Shown: positions 1-6,374 of the stretch, one piece after another
Position numbering within the stretch: the first letter of the stretch is position 1
Layout of the letters: each line of letters opens with the position of its first letter
Notes under the pieces: model-generated
Told to the model about the DNA's origin: nothing
What the model saw: the letters and a program-made list of their open reading frames with translations, nothing else
The model's database searches: none
Position numbers and translations under genes: made by a program
DNA from: Bacteroidia bacterium
GTDB taxonomy: Bacteria; Bacteroidota; Bacteroidia; NS11-12g; UBA955
DNA: 7,662 nt
Reading direction: 5' to 3'
NCBI GenBank assembly: GCA_023254645.1
Contig: JALRLA010000393.1
Span: 1 to 7,662, forward strand

Positions 1-787
1 TTCCAGTACTGATAAAGAAAGTACACGAAATTTTGGTCCATTTGTGCCGGGATATGAAATTATTCCTTACGATGATTTAGAAGCACTTGAAAAGGCATTA
101 AAGGATAAAAACGTGGCAGGTTTTATGGTAGAACCCATTCAAGGAGAGGCCGGAGTGGTTGTGCCAGATGAGAATTATCTAAGCGGGGTAAGGGAGTTGT
201 GCACACGCTACAAAGTGCTTTTTATAGCCGATGAGGTTCAAACGGGATTGGGCCGCACGGGTAAAATGCTGGCTTGTGACCATGCTGGAGTGAAACCTGA
301 TATTTTGATATTGGGCAAAGCTTTGAGCGGGGGCGTATTGCCGGTTTCGGCGGTATTGGCCTCACACGAAATCATGAATACCCTGAAACCTGGCCAACAC
401 GGCTCAACATTCGGTGGAAATCCGCTAGCCTGCGCTGTGGCGAAGGCGGCCATGGAAGTGCTGATGGACGAAAATCTCATCGAAAATGCCGAGCGCCAAG
501 GCGAGGCTTTTCGATCTGGGTTGACGAAAATCAATTCCAATTTGATTCAGACCATTCGTGGCAAGGGTTTGTTGAATGCTGCTGTGATTCAACCATTTGG
601 AGAAGGTAGGACGGCCTATGATGTTTGCAAAGCATTGATGAAGAATGGTTTATTGGCCAAGCAGACGCATGAACACATCATTCGTTTTGCTCCTCCCTTG
701 GTCATCAATGATACCCAATTGATCCAAGCCTTGGCCATCATTGAACAAACCTTAATTGAAGTCCAAAAACCGGGATACTTTGATTAA
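1..787 (+). CDS. rocD: Ornithine--oxo-acid transaminase, 3' part (5' end outside window)
   Basis: Class III PLP-dependent aminotransferase that moves the delta-amino group of ornithine to 2-oxoglutarate, giving glutamate-5-semialdehyde and glutamate in the cytoplasm, which links arginine/ornithine and proline metabolism. The reading frame is open from base 2, so the GTG at 44 is an internal valine and not a start. About 261 residues are visible and roughly 150 N-terminal residues are missing compared with the usual 400 or so. Visible marks are the early FGPFVPGY stretch, [11 protein letters not shown], the cofactor aspartate in [13 protein letters not shown] (codon 230-232), the Schiff-base lysine in LGKALSGG (codon 317-319), [15 protein letters not shown], and the C-terminal [11 protein letters not shown]. 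The GLGRTG and [14 protein letters not shown] context favours ornithine aminotransferase over acetylornithine or GABA aminotransferases. The stop lies 12 bases before tRNA-Leu. Confidence 0.93.
   Translation, partial: SSTDKESTRNFGPFVPGYEIIPYDDLEALEKALKDKNVAGFMVEPIQGEAGVVVPDENYLSGVRELCTRYKVLFIADEVQTGLGRTGKMLACDHAGVKPDILILGKALSGGVLPVSAVLASHEIMNTLKPGQHGSTFGGNPLACAVAKAAMEVLMDENLIENAERQGEAFRSGLTKINSNLIQTIRGKGLLNAAVIQPFGEGRTAYDVCKALMKNGLLAKQTHEHIIRFAPPLVINDTQLIQALAIIEQTLIEVQKPGYFD
756..782 (+). promoter_or_regulatory. Possible tRNA-Leu promoter inside the rocD 3' end
   Basis: TTG at 756-758 is followed after 17 bases by TACTTTG at 776-782, and the tRNA begins 17 bases beyond. This resembles the Bacteroidota pattern TTG, 17-23 bases, TAnnTTTG, but the -7 box lacks one of the two spacer bases. 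If it works, the tRNA and the TPR gene behind it need not depend on rocD transcription. Confidence 0.3.
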
Positions 788-799
788 TTTCGCATCCTT

Positions 800-888
800 G
801 CTCGGGTGGCGGAACAGGTAGACGCGCAGGACTTAAAATCCTGTTGCCAGCAGTGGCAGTACGGGTTCGAAACCCGTCCCGAGTACCA
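800..888 (+). tRNA. tRNA-Leu (anticodon UAA), CCA encoded
   Basis: A full class II cloverleaf can be drawn. The acceptor stem is 800-806 with 878-884 (one G-U pair, then six Watson-Crick pairs), the discriminator is A885, and the encoded CCA is 886-888. The anticodon stem is 827-831 with 839-843, and the loop 832-838 places TAA at 834-836. The long variable arm pairs 845-849 with 854-858 around a GCAG loop. The T arm pairs 861-865 with 873-877 around loop TTCGAAA. It decodes UUA and, by wobble, UUG leucine codons. The last A of CCA is also the A of the ATG of the next gene, so 3' processing of the tRNA and integrity of that mRNA are in conflict within one transcript. Confidence 0.97.
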
Positions 889-1901
889 TGAAACCTTGGA
901 ACTTCCTATTGATGTCAATGGCCTGTTTTGTATGGGCTTGCCAATCTCAGGAAGGTCCAGGTGTTCGGGTTTTGTCTGATTCAGACAGCACGCTTTCTCC
1001 CGAAATTCGGGCCTTGAGCAAACGCATTGCGGATGATCCCAGAAACGCAGAGTTGTATTACTTGCGGGGAAACACCTTTTACTACGAAGAAGAATTTGAA
1101 CAAGCTCAAATTGATTTGGAAGCCAGTTTGATGCTGAATCCCGATCAGGCCTTGGTGCATTTTCGATTGGCTGAAACCTGCTTGCAGAGAGACTCTGCTT
1201 TGTCGCCTCAGGCTGAATTTCATTTTGCTGAAGCTCTGCGACTGAAACCCGATTACCAAGAGGCCAAGATGGAACAGGCTCGATTGTGGGTGGCTCGGCA
1301 AGATTATGATAAAGCATTGGCCAATTTGACTGTCCTGAAATCACTGGATGATTTCAGAGATAGGGCTTATCTCTTGGAATCGCTCGTGTACCGAGAACAA
1401 GGCGATACGGCTCGATCAGAAAACATTCTGGATGCTTTGCTTAGGTTGAATGCACAGAGCTACGATGCGACCATGCAAAAGGCCCTCATTTTGTTGAATC
1501 GACGAGATGAGATGTGCCTCAAGTGGTTGGACAAAGCCATCGCCTTGGACGAATTGAGCGACGAAGCCCTTTATCACAAAGGACTTTGGTTGCAATGGCA
1601 GGGAAAGTATGCCGACGCTATGACCCTTTATGAGAATGCGAACAAAATCAATCCTGGTCACTTGTACGCCAGATACAATAGGGCGGTCATAGAAAACTTA
1701 TTTGAAAATTACGCTCAATGCGAAGAGCATTGCAATCAACTTTTGGACATGTCGCCCGATTTTGCATTGGCACTGGCTCTTCGAGGTTTTAGCCGGGAAA
1801 AATTGGGCTATAAAAAAGCCGCTCAGTTGGATTACCAAGCGGCTTTGAATATAGATCCTTCATTGGATCTGGCCCGTGAAGGGCTGAGCCAAGTGAATTG
1901 A
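888..1901 (+). CDS. TPR-repeat lipoprotein
   Basis: A 337-residue protein with a lipoprotein signal peptide: Lys2, a hydrophobic run to residue 17, and a V-W-A-C lipobox with Cys18 as the likely lipidated residue. From about residue 53 to 325 it is a solenoid of about eight tetratricopeptide repeats of about 34 residues. Clear units include AELYYLRGNTFYYEEEFEQA, ALYHKGLWLQWQGKYADAM and the last repeat ending in ALNIDPSLDLA. TPR solenoids bind proteins, so an envelope scaffold role is likely, but the partner is unknown. The ATG at 888 is preferred over ATGs at 912 and 918 because only it supplies the basic residue and full-length hydrophobic segment of a signal peptide. It starts within the CCA of tRNA-Leu and has no leader of its own. 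Its TGA directly abuts the stop of the convergent lipoprotein gene. The exact role is not recognised. Confidence 0.9.
   Translation: MKPWNFLLMSMACFVWACQSQEGPGVRVLSDSDSTLSPEIRALSKRIADDPRNAELYYLRGNTFYYEEEFEQAQIDLEASLMLNPDQALVHFRLAETCLQRDSALSPQAEFHFAEALRLKPDYQEAKMEQARLWVARQDYDKALANLTVLKSLDDFRDRAYLLESLVYREQGDTARSENILDALLRLNAQSYDATMQKALILLNRRDEMCLKWLDKAIALDELSDEALYHKGLWLQWQGKYADAMTLYENANKINPGHLYARYNRAVIENLFENYAQCEEHCNQLLDMSPDFALALALRGFSREKLGYKKAAQLDYQAALNIDPSLDLAREGLSQVN
1812..1846 (-). terminator. Candidate intrinsic terminator of the small lipoprotein gene, inside the TPR coding region
   Basis: Read on the - strand, AAAGCCGCT (1846-1838) and AGCGGCTTT (1823-1815) form a perfect 9-bp stem. The 14-base loop can pair three further bases (TGG with CCA). 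The stem ends in a TTTTTT tract at 1817-1812. It lies 55 bases past the stop at 1902. There is no T-run on the + strand side, so the signal is directional. The same bases encode part of the last TPR (K-K-A-A-Q-L-D-Y-Q-A-A), so the repeat could be partly a coding coincidence. Confidence 0.55.
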
Positions 1902-2351
1902 TTATTTGGTTAAGGTCAAGACCTCAAAGATGGTGTAAGTGACACCGTCAATGTTGAACAAATAGTCGCGTGACATGGTCACCTTGTCGGCGGCCACAGT
2001 CTCAATCGTCCAAGAATAGTTCAAGAAATTGACGGTAGTGCCTTTGGGGTCAGGCATGTTCCAAGTCAAGGTGTTGTCGGTTTCCGCATCGCAAACACTA
2101 TTGACCGTCAATTTCACCTGAGTTGTGTTGATAAATTCATAAACATCGTCTTTGAGGCAGGGCTCCACAATGTTTTGATTGACACCAGGGAAGCTCTCTG
2201 TTGAGTCCGTCCAAGAGGTTAGGTGCCAAGGTTGCATCATCAATACTTCTTGGTTGGTTTTTCCTTTGATGTCGGTCCCTGAGGGATCTTTTTCACATGC
2301 AGCCAAGGCCATTAGGGCCAACATTGCTGCTCCAAACAACATTTTTTTCAT
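1902..2351 (-). CDS. Small lipocalin-like lipoprotein
   Basis: A 149-residue protein with a typical lipoprotein signal: Lys-Lys at positions 2-3, a hydrophobic run, and the L-A-A-C lipobox with Cys19. The mature part is short and beta-rich, with a W-x-L-T-S-W stretch near residues 42-47, an E-P-C-L-K-D-D stretch at 63-69 and VYEF just after. This pattern resembles the lipocalin-like lipoproteins common in Bacteroidota, which are small barrels of unknown ligand. Cys65 and Cys87 could form a disulfide once exported. The assignment rests on general pattern and not on a conserved catalytic motif. It lies 25 bases downstream of tcdA on the same strand but has its own promoter-like box in that gap, so it is probably transcribed separately at least in part. 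Its TAA abuts the stop of the convergent TPR gene. Confidence 0.82.
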   Translation of the reverse strand: MKKMLFGAAMLALMALAACEKDPSGTDIKGKTNQEVLMMQPWHLTSWTDSTESFPGVNQNIVEPCLKDDVYEFINTTQVKLTVNSVCDAETDNTLTWNMPDPKGTTVNFLNYSWTIETVAADKVTMSRDYLFNIDGVTYTIFEVLTLTK

Positions 2352-2358
2352 GGTGATT

Positions 2359-2391
2359 CAAAGATATGGGAATTGATCAAGCGTTTCGCAA
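2359..2391 (-). promoter_or_regulatory. Bacteroidota-type promoter of the small lipoprotein gene
   Basis: On the - strand TTG (2391-2389) is followed after 22 bases by TATCTTTG (2366-2359), which fits TTG, 17-23 bases, TAnnTTTG. The ATG at 2351 is 7 bases beyond, so transcription would begin a few bases ahead of the start codon. The -33 part lies in the last codons of tcdA. Confidence 0.55.
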
Positions 2392-3105
2392 GTCGTTGAT
2401 GACCTCGGCGGCCATTCGCAATCCGAACAAAGCGGGCATAAAGGAAATGGTTCCGTAAAAGGATTTCTTAAAGTTGCTCCCATCGGTAAGCTGTACGCTG
2501 TCTTTGTTGATTTCGGCGCCATTGAACACCACTTTGAACCCCTTGCGAATGCGGTGCTTGTTCAATCGTTTGCGCAAGGTGCGCGCAAAGGGGCAGTGAT
2601 GCGATTTCGAGAGGTCGGCAACCTCAACTTTGGAGGCATCTGTTTTTCCCCCAGCACCCATAGAACTGATGATTCGCTGTTTTTCTTCTACGCAGGACTT
2701 GATCAAATAGATTTTAGGACTGATGGAATCAATGCAATCCATGACATAATCAAATCTCTGTTTTTTGACTAGTTCTATAGTATCATCTGGGCGCTGAAAG
2801 TGATCAATGACAGTCAATTCTACTTGAGGGTTGATGTCGCGAATGCGTTCGGCCATGACTTGCGCCTTTTTTTTGCCTACTGTGCTGTTCAGAGCGGGCA
2901 ACTGCCGGTTTTTGTTGCTGACATCTACCGTGTCCCCATCGACAATGGTCATTCTTCCAATGCCTGCTCTGGCAATGAATTCAGCAGCAAAACTGCCTAC
3001 ACCACCCAAGCCTACAATCAATACATGAGATTGATTCAATCGCAGCAGTTGTTCCTGACCAATCAAAAGTTCAGTGCGTTCGAGCCATGTCAAATCTATG
3101 TCCAT
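2377..3105 (-). CDS. tcdA: tRNA threonylcarbamoyladenosine dehydratase (TcdA/CsdL family)
   Basis: An E1/ThiF/MoeB-like ATP-dependent enzyme expected to cyclise t6A at position 37 of ANN-decoding tRNAs to ct6A. With the start at 3105 it has 242 residues; E. coli TcdA is somewhat longer, about 268. Visible marks are the Rossmann nucleotide loop V-G-L-G-G-V-G-S (31-38), I-V-D-G-D-T-V-D-V-S-N-K-N-R-Q (54-68) with the ATP-contacting Asp, Asn, Arg and Gln, A-I/C-I-D-S-type strand at 123-127 (D-C-I-D-S), S-S-M-G-A-G-G-K-T-D (147-156) and A-D-L-S-K-S (163-168). The frame remains open upstream to 3279, but those 58 codons lack family similarity, cross the promoter region and overlap the divergent subtilase, so ATG 3105 is preferred. 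There is no rhodanese or extra C-terminal domain. Confidence 0.9.
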   Translation of the reverse strand: MDIDLTWLERTELLIGQEQLLRLNQSHVLIVGLGGVGSFAAEFIARAGIGRMTIVDGDTVDVSNKNRQLPALNSTVGKKKAQVMAERIRDINPQVELTVIDHFQRPDDTIELVKKQRFDYVMDCIDSISPKIYLIKSCVEEKQRIISSMGAGGKTDASKVEVADLSKSHHCPFARTLRKRLNKHRIRKGFKVVFNGAEINKDSVQLTDGSNFKKSFYGTISFMPALFGLRMAAEVINDLRNA

Positions 3106-3115
3106 AACGATAGCA

Positions 3116-3123
3116 CAAAGATA
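3116..3123 (-). promoter_or_regulatory. -7 box (TATCTTTG) of tcdA
   Basis: TATCTTTG on the - strand, ending 10 bases before the tcdA ATG at 3105. It matches TAnnTTTG exactly. No TTG is seen at the usual 17-23-base spacing upstream, so the -33 element is weak or absent. It is the mirror partner of the box at 3133-3140. Confidence 0.5.
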
Positions 3124-3132
3124 GCGGGCCCT

Positions 3133-3140
3133 TATCTTTG
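3133..3140 (+). promoter_or_regulatory. -7 box (TATCTTTG) of the subtilase gene
   Basis: TATCTTTG on the + strand, 5 bases before the ATG at 3146, matching the Bacteroidota TAnnTTTG element. Transcription would begin at or within a few bases of the ATG, giving an almost leaderless mRNA. No TTG occurs at the expected upstream distance. Confidence 0.5.
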
Positions 3141-3145
3141 GTTCG

Positions 3146-5407
3146 ATGGTAAAAAAACTCCTTAGTTTATCGGTTCTTGCCCTTTTGAGTTCTATAGCCA
3201 TGGGGCAGAATGCATCCATGAAACATTCGGTTTTTTCTCCTTCTACGGCGGTATTGATGGATTCAGAATTGGCTTCCAAGATGCTGGTCTTGGTCGAAGG
3301 AAAGATCCTAGCCTTGGCTTGGGTGGCCGATGATTTTCAAGCTCCTGAAGGGGTGGAGATACAGCGGGAATTCCAGTGGAGCATTGGGCGAGGGGTTATG
3401 CTTTCTATCCAGCCAAGTGCACTGACTACTTTGGTTCAGCATCCCAAGCTTAAATACATTGATGCTGCCTCGCGCATCAATAGCCCAAGGCCCTTGAACG
3501 ATACTTCTCGTATTTTGTCAGACGTTGACCGGGCTCACCAGGGCTTGCAAAACGCTTTGCCTCAAGATTACACGGGGAAAGGGGTCTTGGTTGGAATCGT
3601 CGACATCGGTTTTCAAACCGACCATCCCACCTTTTATAATGAAGACGGAACCCGTTATCGCGTTTGTCGATTCTGGAACCAATCGGTGGCGGGAACTCCT
3701 CCCCAAGGATATTTCTATGGCGCTGAATTCAAAGATTCTCTGTCGATTGTAAAGAACATTGATCCTTGGCACTCACACGGTACACACGTGGCAGGAATAG
3801 CGGCCGGTTCTGGCTTTAAATCTCCCAATAATCGCTACAAAGGCATGGCTCCTGAAGCTGATATCGCTTTTGTGAACATTGCTTATAAGAACGACACATT
3901 GGATGGAAGTGCTTTGGGAGATTATTTGGTTGCCAACCCCACCATCATTGATGCCTATGAGTATTTGTTCAAGCTCGGCGTGGAACGCAACCAGCCGGTG
4001 GTGACCAATTTGAGTTGGGGCATGCACACGGGTCCTCACGACGGTACTTCTTTGTTCGATTTGAGTGTAGAGAGTTTGTCCAATCCTGGACATGTCATGG
4101 TAGGGGCTGCTGGTAACGATGCCAATAACGCCATGCACGTAGGCTGGGAGGGGAAAACCATGCAGGATACGTTTTACTCCATCGCTATTGACCGATCAAG
4201 AAACTCCTACCTTCATGAGAATGTATACGTCGACATTTGGGGACAGCGAATGATCATGGCTCTATCGGTTCAAGTGGCTTTGGTTGATACCTTTGGCAAT
4301 GAACTGCTCAAAACCGAATGGAACCAGGTCGGTGATTGCTTGAACTGCGGCCTACAGGCCCAGACCTTGGTTTCGGGCACAGATACACTTTGGTTGCGGT
4401 ACATGGAGCAGTACAATTCTGTTTCCAAAAAACCCAATATTTGGCTGATGGCCGAGAGCAACAATGCCAAGCGTCAATACATTCGCCTCGGTTTTGTTGG
4501 GCCCACCGTTCATGCCTGGAACAGTGGTCAGACCTATCGCTGGACCTCGGGTGGATTCTTGAATGGGCACAAAGGCACCTCCTTCGGATCTCAATACCTA
4601 AAAGGCACGCGCAGCTTTACAGTAGGCGAAAATGGGGGTTCGGGCCGTCAAACACTCAGTGTTGGGGCCTACACAGCTCGAAACGAATGGATATCAGCCT
4701 ACAACGGATACAAATCTCAACCGTGGCTCAAAGTAGGAGAGATCGCTAGCTTCTCTTCCAATGGTCCCATGCCGATTTCCGTCAATGACTTGAGTGGCCA
4801 ACACCGAATGAAGCCTGATTTTGCTGCTCCCGGCCAAAACATTGCCTCAGCCCTGCATCGCATGCAAGTGCCGGGCTGGTTGAAAGACCCCATTGTTTCT
4901 CTCGACAGTTGGAACGGACAGCCCGTGTATTATGTGTTGTTTTCGGGAACTTCGATGGCCGCACCTCATGCCGCGGGCATTCTGGCCTTGTATCTGCAGG
5001 CCAATCCGAAACTAACAGCTGATGACATTCGAATGGTATTGAGAATGAGTGCCTTGCGCGATTCCTTTACGGGTCCAGATTCCAATTATGTGTACGGGCT
5101 GGGTAAAATTCAGGCCTACAACGGGTTGAAAACCGTGGCTCAATTGGCAGGGTGGGTAGAAGATTTCGAATCCCCTGAATACCGAGCCTACGCCGATGCT
5201 CAAGGTTATTTGAGATTGAAGGGTCCAGTGGGCCGGTGCACGGTTAGAATGTACAATACGGCGGGCACGCAGGTCCTGCATCTTCCTGAATTCGAATCCG
5301 GGTCACAAGTATCCTTGCGATTTCTGCCTTCGGGGCTTTATCCCATGGAAGTTACCGATGCCCAAGGGATGCACCGTTTCTGGGTTCTCTGGGAATACGA
5401 TCATTGA
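3146..5407 (+). CDS. Secreted S8 family (subtilisin-like) serine peptidase with T9SS-like C-terminal domain
   Basis: A 753-residue exported endopeptidase. The signal peptide is Lys3-Lys4, a Leu/Ser-rich core and a likely signal peptidase I site after A-M-G (20). A prodomain-like region occupies about 30-120. The catalytic triad is complete: Asp153 in I-V-D-I-G, His211 in H-S-H-G-T-H-V-A-G and Ser603 in S-G-T-S-M-A-A-P-H, with oxyanion Asn324 in A-A-G-N-D. Between Asn324 and the serine motif is a long beta-rich insertion, about 335-490, containing a CxxC pair (398, 401). Residues about 684-750 resemble a type IX secretion sorting domain (V-R-M-Y-N-T-A-G, then F-L-P-S-G-L-Y), but lack the usual PNP-like opening and the basic C-terminus. 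It is expected outside the cell or on its surface, and its substrate is unknown. It diverges from tcdA, and its stop overlaps the convergent acyltransferase stop by 7 bases. Confidence 0.92.
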   Translation: MVKKLLSLSVLALLSSIAMGQNASMKHSVFSPSTAVLMDSELASKMLVLVEGKILALAWVADDFQAPEGVEIQREFQWSIGRGVMLSIQPSALTTLVQHPKLKYIDAASRINSPRPLNDTSRILSDVDRAHQGLQNALPQDYTGKGVLVGIVDIGFQTDHPTFYNEDGTRYRVCRFWNQSVAGTPPQGYFYGAEFKDSLSIVKNIDPWHSHGTHVAGIAAGSGFKSPNNRYKGMAPEADIAFVNIAYKNDTLDGSALGDYLVANPTIIDAYEYLFKLGVERNQPVVTNLSWGMHTGPHDGTSLFDLSVESLSNPGHVMVGAAGNDANNAMHVGWEGKTMQDTFYSIAIDRSRNSYLHENVYVDIWGQRMIMALSVQVALVDTFGNELLKTEWNQVGDCLNCGLQAQTLVSGTDTLWLRYMEQYNSVSKKPNIWLMAESNNAKRQYIRLGFVGPTVHAWNSGQTYRWTSGGFLNGHKGTSFGSQYLKGTRSFTVGENGGSGRQTLSVGAYTARNEWISAYNGYKSQPWLKVGEIASFSSNGPMPISVNDLSGQHRMKPDFAAPGQNIASALHRMQVPGWLKDPIVSLDSWNGQPVYYVLFSGTSMAAPHAAGILALYLQANPKLTADDIRMVLRMSALRDSFTGPDSNYVYGLGKIQAYNGLKTVAQLAGWVEDFESPEYRAYADAQGYLRLKGPVGRCTVRMYNTAGTQVLHLPEFESGSQVSLRFLPSGLYPMEVTDAQGMHRFWVLWEYDH

Positions 5408-6342
5408 TTTTTGAAATCCAGGTAAGACTGGATGTGGCGCTCTTTTTTGCTGTCGTAGATGTCACCTATTGTGACCATTACACCCGTTTCTTCCACATAG
5501 CCAAAGTGGTTGTTTATGGCTGTTCCAAAGGTTTTCATGGTCGGACTTAGGTTCATGTAGCTGCTGAACAAGGGAGGTATGTTCTCGCCCAAGGCACGAA
5601 CCGACTGGCTCAATACTTTAAAGGCTGATTTGTAATCCATGCCTTCGATTTCCGCGAAAAAGGCCTCGCTTTCGCTTTCCGGTAACAAGGGTTCAAAGGG
5701 CCTTACTAGGATTTCTTCATCAGGGAAGAACCGATGCATAAATGCCAAAATCATGTCACGGGCTTCTTTGTTGAAGTCGCTGTACATGGTGATTTTGCCA
5801 AAAAAGTACCGAATTTCAGGATGGTCTACCACTAGAGCACCCAAACCATCCCACAAATTGTCCAAAGAAAATAGGCCCTGCTTGTTTTCAGCACTCGGTT
5901 GAAATTTGGGCTGTACAAATGAACGTCCCAATTCGATGGTGTAGGGAAAGTAATGAGACTTTAGTCGGTCGCTAAATTCTAGAATTTCAGCCGTAGATAG
6001 GTGGTATTCGCCTTCTTGGTCACAGTTTTGAGCGCACAGCGTAAACCGATAGGCTCCTACAATCTCTTCCTGCTCTGGGTTCCAGACAACAATTTGGTTG
6101 TAAGCGTAGGGGCCTTGGTCAAATTCATCCAGGTCACAGGATTTGCCGGTGCCGCCACCAGCGGTTCGAAAACTCCATTCACGCAGGCGGCCAATTTCCA
6201 ACAAGAGATTGGGTTTTTCGTTTCCATTGAAGATGTAGATCTCGTTTTGCAGATAGTTCGTTGGGCGAACGAAAATATCCCGAGTCAATTCAGCTTTTAA
6301 GACACTGCGGTCAATGGGCTGTATCAAATCTTCAAACTGCAT
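5401..6342 (-). CDS. OlsB/GlsB-like acyl-ACP-dependent amino-acid N-acyltransferase (GNAT fold)
   Basis: A 313-residue member of the hemolysin/OlsB-type N-acyltransferases, which move a 3-hydroxy fatty acyl group from ACP to the alpha-amino group of an amino acid (ornithine in OlsB, glycine in Bacteroides GlsB). This is the first step of amino-acid lipid synthesis at the inner membrane face. Visible family marks are E-I-G-R-L-R-E-W-S-F-R, a G-G-G-T-G then D-L-D-E-F-D stretch, Y-N-Q-I-V-V-W-N, I-V-G-A-Y-R and the later E-L-G-R-S-F-V-Q-P. The length is slightly above OlsB, and the last 80-odd residues are extra and of unclear role. ATG 6342 is chosen over TTG 6348 because a TAGATTTG box (6353-6346) covers that TTG. 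The PlsC-type gene upstream, 32 bases away, is the expected partner for the second acylation. The acceptor amino acid cannot be read from sequence alone. Confidence 0.85.
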   Translation of the reverse strand: MQFEDLIQPIDRSVLKAELTRDIFVRPTNYLQNEIYIFNGNEKPNLLLEIGRLREWSFRTAGGGTGKSCDLDEFDQGPYAYNQIVVWNPEQEEIVGAYRFTLCAQNCDQEGEYHLSTAEILEFSDRLKSHYFPYTIELGRSFVQPKFQPSAENKQGLFSLDNLWDGLGALVVDHPEIRYFFGKITMYSDFNKEARDMILAFMHRFFPDEEILVRPFEPLLPESESEAFFAEIEGMDYKSAFKVLSQSVRALGENIPPLFSSYMNLSPTMKTFGTAINNHFGYVEETGVMVTIGDIYDSKKERHIQSYLDFKNQ

Positions 6343-6345
6343 GCT

Positions 6346-6353
6346 CAAATCTA
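6346..6353 (-). promoter_or_regulatory. -7 box (TAGATTTG) of the N-acyltransferase gene
   Basis: TAGATTTG on the - strand matches TAnnTTTG and ends only 3 bases before ATG 6342, so a transcript from it would be leaderless or nearly so. A TTTG at 6371-6368 stands 14 bases upstream, shorter than the usual spacing. It suggests an internal promoter in addition to read-through from the upstream acyltransferase gene. Confidence 0.45.
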
Positions 6354-6374
6354 AGCTTCAGGCTTTACAAAGAA

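Larger units (their letters stand above)
3116..3140. repeat. Inverted repeat formed by two outward-facing -7 boxes
   Basis: CAAAGATA (3116-3123) and TATCTTTG (3133-3140) are perfect 8-base inverted arms around a 9-base spacer containing the palindrome GGGCCC (3126-3131). The element occupies most of the 40-base gap between the divergent tcdA and subtilase starts. It may be two back-to-back promoters, an operator for a dimeric regulator, or both. Confidence 0.6.

Noticed and set aside
784..1344. 186-codon - strand open frame across the tRNA and the TPR gene
   Set aside because: It runs antisense through a clear tRNA and a clear TPR lipoprotein, and its translation has no domain-like pattern.
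1913..1924. AGGTC-AA-GACCT palindrome just after the TPR stop, as a + strand terminator
   Set aside because: The loop is too short, the stem is short and no T-tract follows.
3091..3098. TAGATTTG on the - strand inside tcdA
   Set aside because: It encodes tcdA codons 3-5 and has no plausible start codon just downstream, so it is probably a chance match.
3106..3279. 58-codon N-terminal extension of tcdA upstream of 3105
   Set aside because: The added residues resemble no part of the TcdA family, they cross the promoter palindrome and they overlap the subtilase signal peptide region. ATG 3105 gives a normal N-terminus.
3146..5407. Open frames on the other strand and in other frames of the subtilase, such as 4336-4749 (+) and 3773-4138 (-)
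   Set aside because: They lie wholly inside a well-supported gene with intact catalytic motifs and show no recognisable protein features.
6343..6348. TTG start two codons upstream for the N-acyltransferase
   Set aside because: The TTG is part of the TAGATTTG box, so the transcript would not include it. ATG 6342 is a better start.
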